64,000 nt of DNA from Paraburkholderia caffeinitolerans (lineage in GTDB: Bacteria; Pseudomonadota; Gammaproteobacteria; Burkholderiales; Burkholderiaceae): positions 1-64,000 of the forward strand of contig NZ_CADIKL010000025.1 in NCBI RefSeq assembly GCF_902859945.1, written 5' to 3'. Position numbers and translations under genes: made by a program. The notes beneath the pieces were generated by a model, which was given only the letters and a program-made list of their open reading frames with translations, searched no databases and was not told the DNA's origin. Within the stretch, counting starts at the first letter, position 1. The number at the start of each line of letters is the position of its first letter. Positions 61,360 through 64,000 of the stretch are shown here, in pieces.

Positions 61360-62223
61360 ATGGCATCCCTGTTCAATCACATTCAACCGTCCAACTGGAA
61401 TTTCCTGTGGGACGCGCTCACCGGCTTCGCGCTGCGGCTTTGCGCGGCCATTGCGATTCTCTGGATCGGCTGGTGGATTGCGCGGCGCGTCGGTAACTGG
61501 TTCTCGCGCCAGGAAAGCATCGACGCCACGCTGCGCCCCATCGTGCGCGATTCGTCGCTGTGGGGCGTGCGCCTCATCGCGATCGTCGGCGCGCTCTCGC
61601 AGGTCGGCGTGCAGACCGCGAGCATCGTGGCCGTGCTCGGCGCCGCGGGTCTCGCCATCGGCCTCGCGCTGCAAGGCACGCTGCAGAACATCGCTGCCGG
61701 CATCATGTTGCTGCTGCTGCGCCCCTTCAAGGTGGGCGACTATATCGACGGCGGCAGCGGCGCGAGCGTCGCCGGCACCGTGGAAGAAGTGAATCTCTTC
61801 ACGACGCGCCTCACGAAGCCCGACGGCATTTGCGAATACGTGCCCAACAGCGGCCTGTGGAGCAATTCGATCCGCAATTACAGCCGCAATCCCACGCGCC
61901 GCCTCGACCTCGAAGTGGAAATCTCCGTAAGCGACGATGTGAACCGCGCCCTCGAGGTGCTGCGCAAGCTGGCCACCGCCGAGCCGCACGTGCTGGAATC
62001 GCCGGCTCCGCAAGTGATGGTGAGCCGCTTCGACGATAGCACCGCCGTGCTGAATATCCGCGTCTGGTCCACCATCGACACGTTCTGGGACATGCGCTGG
62101 AGCCTCGCGCGCAAGGTGCGCCAGGCGCTCACCGACGCACAGTGCGCACTGCCGCTGCGCACGCGCGAGCTGCATATCGTGCAGGCGCCATCGACGCAAT
62201 CGGCCGCGCAGGGCAGCGCATGA
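61360..62223 (+). CDS. MscS-family mechanosensitive channel
   Basis: 287 residues, the size of the small MscS type. Three N-terminal membrane helices end in the pore helix AGLAIGLALQGTLQNIAAGIMLLLLRPFKVGDYI, whose Gly/Ala spacing is diagnostic. The beta domain follows (GTVEEVNLFTTRLTKPDGICEYVPNSGLWSNSIRNYS), then the C-terminal cytoplasmic cage. It releases solutes when the membrane is stretched. It is followed 46 bases later by a potassium-channel gene, a plausible osmotic pairing. Confidence 0.94.
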   Translation: MASLFNHIQPSNWNFLWDALTGFALRLCAAIAILWIGWWIARRVGNWFSRQESIDATLRPIVRDSSLWGVRLIAIVGALSQVGVQTASIVAVLGAAGLAIGLALQGTLQNIAAGIMLLLLRPFKVGDYIDGGSGASVAGTVEEVNLFTTRLTKPDGICEYVPNSGLWSNSIRNYSRNPTRRLDLEVEISVSDDVNRALEVLRKLATAEPHVLESPAPQVMVSRFDDSTAVLNIRVWSTIDTFWDMRWSLARKVRQALTDAQCALPLRTRELHIVQAPSTQSAAQGSA

Positions 62224-62269
62224 TCCGCACGACGTGGAATCACCGAGCCGCCGAATCCACCAAGCCCGC

Positions 62270-63454
62270 ATGAAAGCCTTCGCACGCCGCCTGCGCACGT
62301 TCGCCACCCAGCTCGTGCCGCACGGGTATCTCGCGCTGCTGCTCGTCATCGACGGGCTGATGCTGCTGCGCCCCGTCGCCGAAAACGCGCTGCGCCAGTC
62401 GCGCGGCTCATGGTACGAGGACTGGATCACGCTCATCAATGCGTTCGGCGTGCTCGCGCTGCCGCAGGCCGTGATCGCGGCGGGCCTCACGACCATGGCG
62501 ATCGGCATCGCGCTGCGCGCCCGCGTGGCGTGGGTGATTTCGCTGTTGCTGCTCGCGGCGGCGGCGGGCATCAGCCGGTGGGGCGACTATCGCAGCGGCG
62601 TGATGTTCGCCTTCACGCTCGCGCTGGCCGTCGCACTGCTCGTTTACTGGCGGCGCTTCGACCGCTCGAGCTTCGCCGCCAGCACATTGTTCGCGGTCCT
62701 GAGCATTGGCTCGTTGCTCATCTACGCGATGTTCGGCGCGCTCTATCTCGGCGACCAGTTCGCGCCGCCCATCCGCACCATGGTGACGGCGTTCTACTTC
62801 TCGATCGTGTCGATGTCGACCGTGGGCTACGGCGATATCGTGCCGCACTCGGACACCGCGCGGCTCTTCACGGCCTCGATCATCGTGCTCGGCATCACCG
62901 TGTTCGCCACGTCGATCAGCGCCGTGCTCGGGCCGGTGATTGGCGGCAAGCTCAAACGCATTGTGACCGGAGGCATCTCCAACGTGACCCGCAAAAACCA
63001 TTATTTGATCGTCGGCGCTTCGCCGCTCGCGCACAGCGTGTACGCGGGCCTGAAGAAGCGCGGCTACGCCGTCACGGTGATCGTGTCGCCGGGCACGCAG
63101 CACAACTATCCGCCCGAAGCCGATCTCGTGGAAGGCGATGCGAGCGACACGGCCACGCTGCATCATGCGGGCGCGGAAACCGCGCTCTCGGTGCTCGCGC
63201 TGCGCATGGACGACGCCGAGAACGCCTTCGTGATCCTCGCGATCAAGGAGCTCGCGCCGAAGGTGCGCACCGTGGCGCTCGTGAACGACAGCCGCAACCT
63301 GCAGCGCCTGCGCCTGCTGCAGCCCGACATGGTGTTCTCGCCGCAGTTGCTCGCGGGCGAGTTGCTCGCGCGCACGCTCAACAACGAGACCATCGACAAC
63401 ACGCTCGTCGAGCATCTGCTGTTCGGCAAGGCGCAGGCGGGCGAGACGTCGTGA
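62270..63454 (+). CDS. Voltage-gated-type K+ channel with TrkA-N domain
   Basis: 394 residues from the ATG at 62270; a GTG at 62234 would add 12 residues. Several N-terminal helices lead to the pore loop with selectivity filter STVGYGDIVPHSD and the inner helix. The C-terminal half is a TrkA-N/RCK Rossmann domain (HYLIVGASPLAHSVYAGLKKRGYAVTVI, VEGDASDTATLHHAG). This is the Kch-like bacterial layout. The RCK domain would gate the channel by nucleotide or ion. Located directly after the MscS gene. Confidence 0.92.
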   Translation: MKAFARRLRTFATQLVPHGYLALLLVIDGLMLLRPVAENALRQSRGSWYEDWITLINAFGVLALPQAVIAAGLTTMAIGIALRARVAWVISLLLLAAAAGISRWGDYRSGVMFAFTLALAVALLVYWRRFDRSSFAASTLFAVLSIGSLLIYAMFGALYLGDQFAPPIRTMVTAFYFSIVSMSTVGYGDIVPHSDTARLFTASIIVLGITVFATSISAVLGPVIGGKLKRIVTGGISNVTRKNHYLIVGASPLAHSVYAGLKKRGYAVTVIVSPGTQHNYPPEADLVEGDASDTATLHHAGAETALSVLALRMDDAENAFVILAIKELAPKVRTVALVNDSRNLQRLRLLQPDMVFSPQLLAGELLARTLNNETIDNTLVEHLLFGKAQAGETS

Positions 63455-63569
63455 TGCGACGGAGTGACGAGAGAAAATCGACTTAAACGATCCCTCTCAA
63501 ATTTCGGAACTCTAACTCCCTTTATGATCTGCCGGTCGCACAGGTAGAGATGAGAGGAGCGCTGATCGA

Positions 63570-64000
63570 ATGAGTAACGCATACAACTACGGAAGTCATA
63601 GAAATCTGACGCCCGCCGAATTTTTCTTATTTATCGCAGTAGGTGAAACATGCGAGCAGCTTGGCATCGACGACGTTGAAGCTGTCCTATTAATTTTGTC
63701 CGGACTTCCGTTACTACCTACGAGGGCCAAACCGATGGGGGCAACGAAAGGTACATCCGTCGCCTCTGTCATGTCTAGATCGTTGTTCAGATACGAACTC
63801 AAGCACAAAGTGTTACCGACCTTCACACTGAATAGCATCAAGCGATTCCGGTGGATTCTGACGCACAGGCTAAGCGTCTTTGTCGGCCGAACCATCCCGG
63901 GCGTTGGCTGGATCATGCTGGCAAATGACGTTTGCCAAATCACGTTCCATACGATCATTAAATACAATCGAAACGTTGCGCCTGAAGACAGGGTGTTTTG
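63570..64000 (+). CDS. STM2901-like family protein, 3' end beyond the window
   Basis: 143 complete codons are open from the ATG at 63570 to the window end. AGGAG lies about 11 bases upstream. The sequence contains NLTPAEFFLFIAVGETCEQLGIDDVEA, GATKGTSVASVMSRSLFRYELKHKV, and VGRTIPGVGWIMLANDVCQI, a pattern I associate with the STM2901 family of enterobacterial island proteins. Codon use is AT-rich at third positions (tta, ttt, aca), unlike the preceding genes, which suggests recent transfer. The last helix VGWIMLANDVCQITFHTII is hydrophobic, so the protein may touch the membrane. The function of the family is unknown. Confidence 0.7.
   Translation, partial: MSNAYNYGSHRNLTPAEFFLFIAVGETCEQLGIDDVEAVLLILSGLPLLPTRAKPMGATKGTSVASVMSRSLFRYELKHKVLPTFTLNSIKRFRWILTHRLSVFVGRTIPGVGWIMLANDVCQITFHTIIKYNRNVAPEDRVF

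Noticed and set aside
63596..63967. 123-codon minus-strand frame at the right edge
   Set aside because: It is antisense to the plus-strand STM2901-like frame, which has a ribosome site and family-like sequence.
1..64000. tRNA or rRNA genes
   Set aside because: Looked for TpsiC-loop and conserved rRNA segments while reading and saw none; a covariance search would be needed to exclude them fully.

Overview
The window is GC-rich (strong G/C at third codon positions) and carries gene families and neighbourhoods typical of the Burkholderiaceae: an AcnD/PrpF-type 2-methylcitrate cluster, DUF4148 and DUF3331 proteins, and MHS-family permeases. It most resembles a Paraburkholderia or close relative. 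That placement rests on recalled family patterns, not on a database search.

Region 1-7.1 kb is an accessory, partly decayed stretch. A pqiAB lipid-transport operon (minus strand) has lost most of pqiC at an IS-like palindromic boundary at the left edge. It is followed by a SYLF lipoprotein, a membrane protein, a truncated tyrosine-integrase fragment interrupted by an 841-bp IS6-family element, and about 700 bp of AT-rich non-coding DNA with an unexplained inverted/direct repeat cluster. From 7.1 to 10.6 kb is core chromosome: ribA, a CBS-domain protein, a DUF4148 exported protein, a 3-methyladenine DNA glycosylase and a conserved hypothetical.

10.7-19.6 kb is the propionate (2-methylcitrate) module: divergent prpR (sigma-54 activator), then prpB-prpC-acnD-[DUF559]-prpF, with a sigma-54 promoter and two dyad sites in the prpR-prpB gap, and a terminator after prpF. 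A DUF559 endonuclease-like gene sits between acnD and prpF, with one G/C hairpin just upstream and a second inside its 3' end. Downstream are a VapBC toxin-antitoxin pair with a palindromic operator, an NlpD-like LytM factor, a candidate ~90-nt terminated RNA, an OpgC acyltransferase and a secreted esterase, an AI-2E-family transporter, DUF3331, a B12-dependent ribonucleotide reductase and a MASE2-GGDEF-EAL protein.

30.6-36.1 kb is a LysR-controlled carboxylate/CoA module (acyl-CoA dehydrogenase, class III CoA-transferase, MHS permease). 36.1-43.0 kb holds a globin-GAF-EAL sensor, a 2-hydroxyacid dehydrogenase, an AraC regulator divergent from a zinc alcohol dehydrogenase, and a LysR regulator. 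43.0-47.4 kb is a signalling island: a C39-like peptidase, a BetR-domain response regulator, and a hybrid histidine kinase in an operon with a molybdopterin-fold exported protein. 47.6-52.4 kb has a phosphoribosyltransferase-HAD fusion, a NERD-helicase, a GST, a Zur-like regulator with a His-rich tail and a single-domain response regulator. 52.5-63.5 kb has a photolyase without a standard start codon, a TetR regulator divergent from a DHA2 efflux pump, an MHS permease, a MocR/EamA divergent pair, a GNAT acetyltransferase, an MscS channel and a K+ channel. The right edge holds the start of a low-GC gene resembling the STM2901 family, which suggests another acquired segment.
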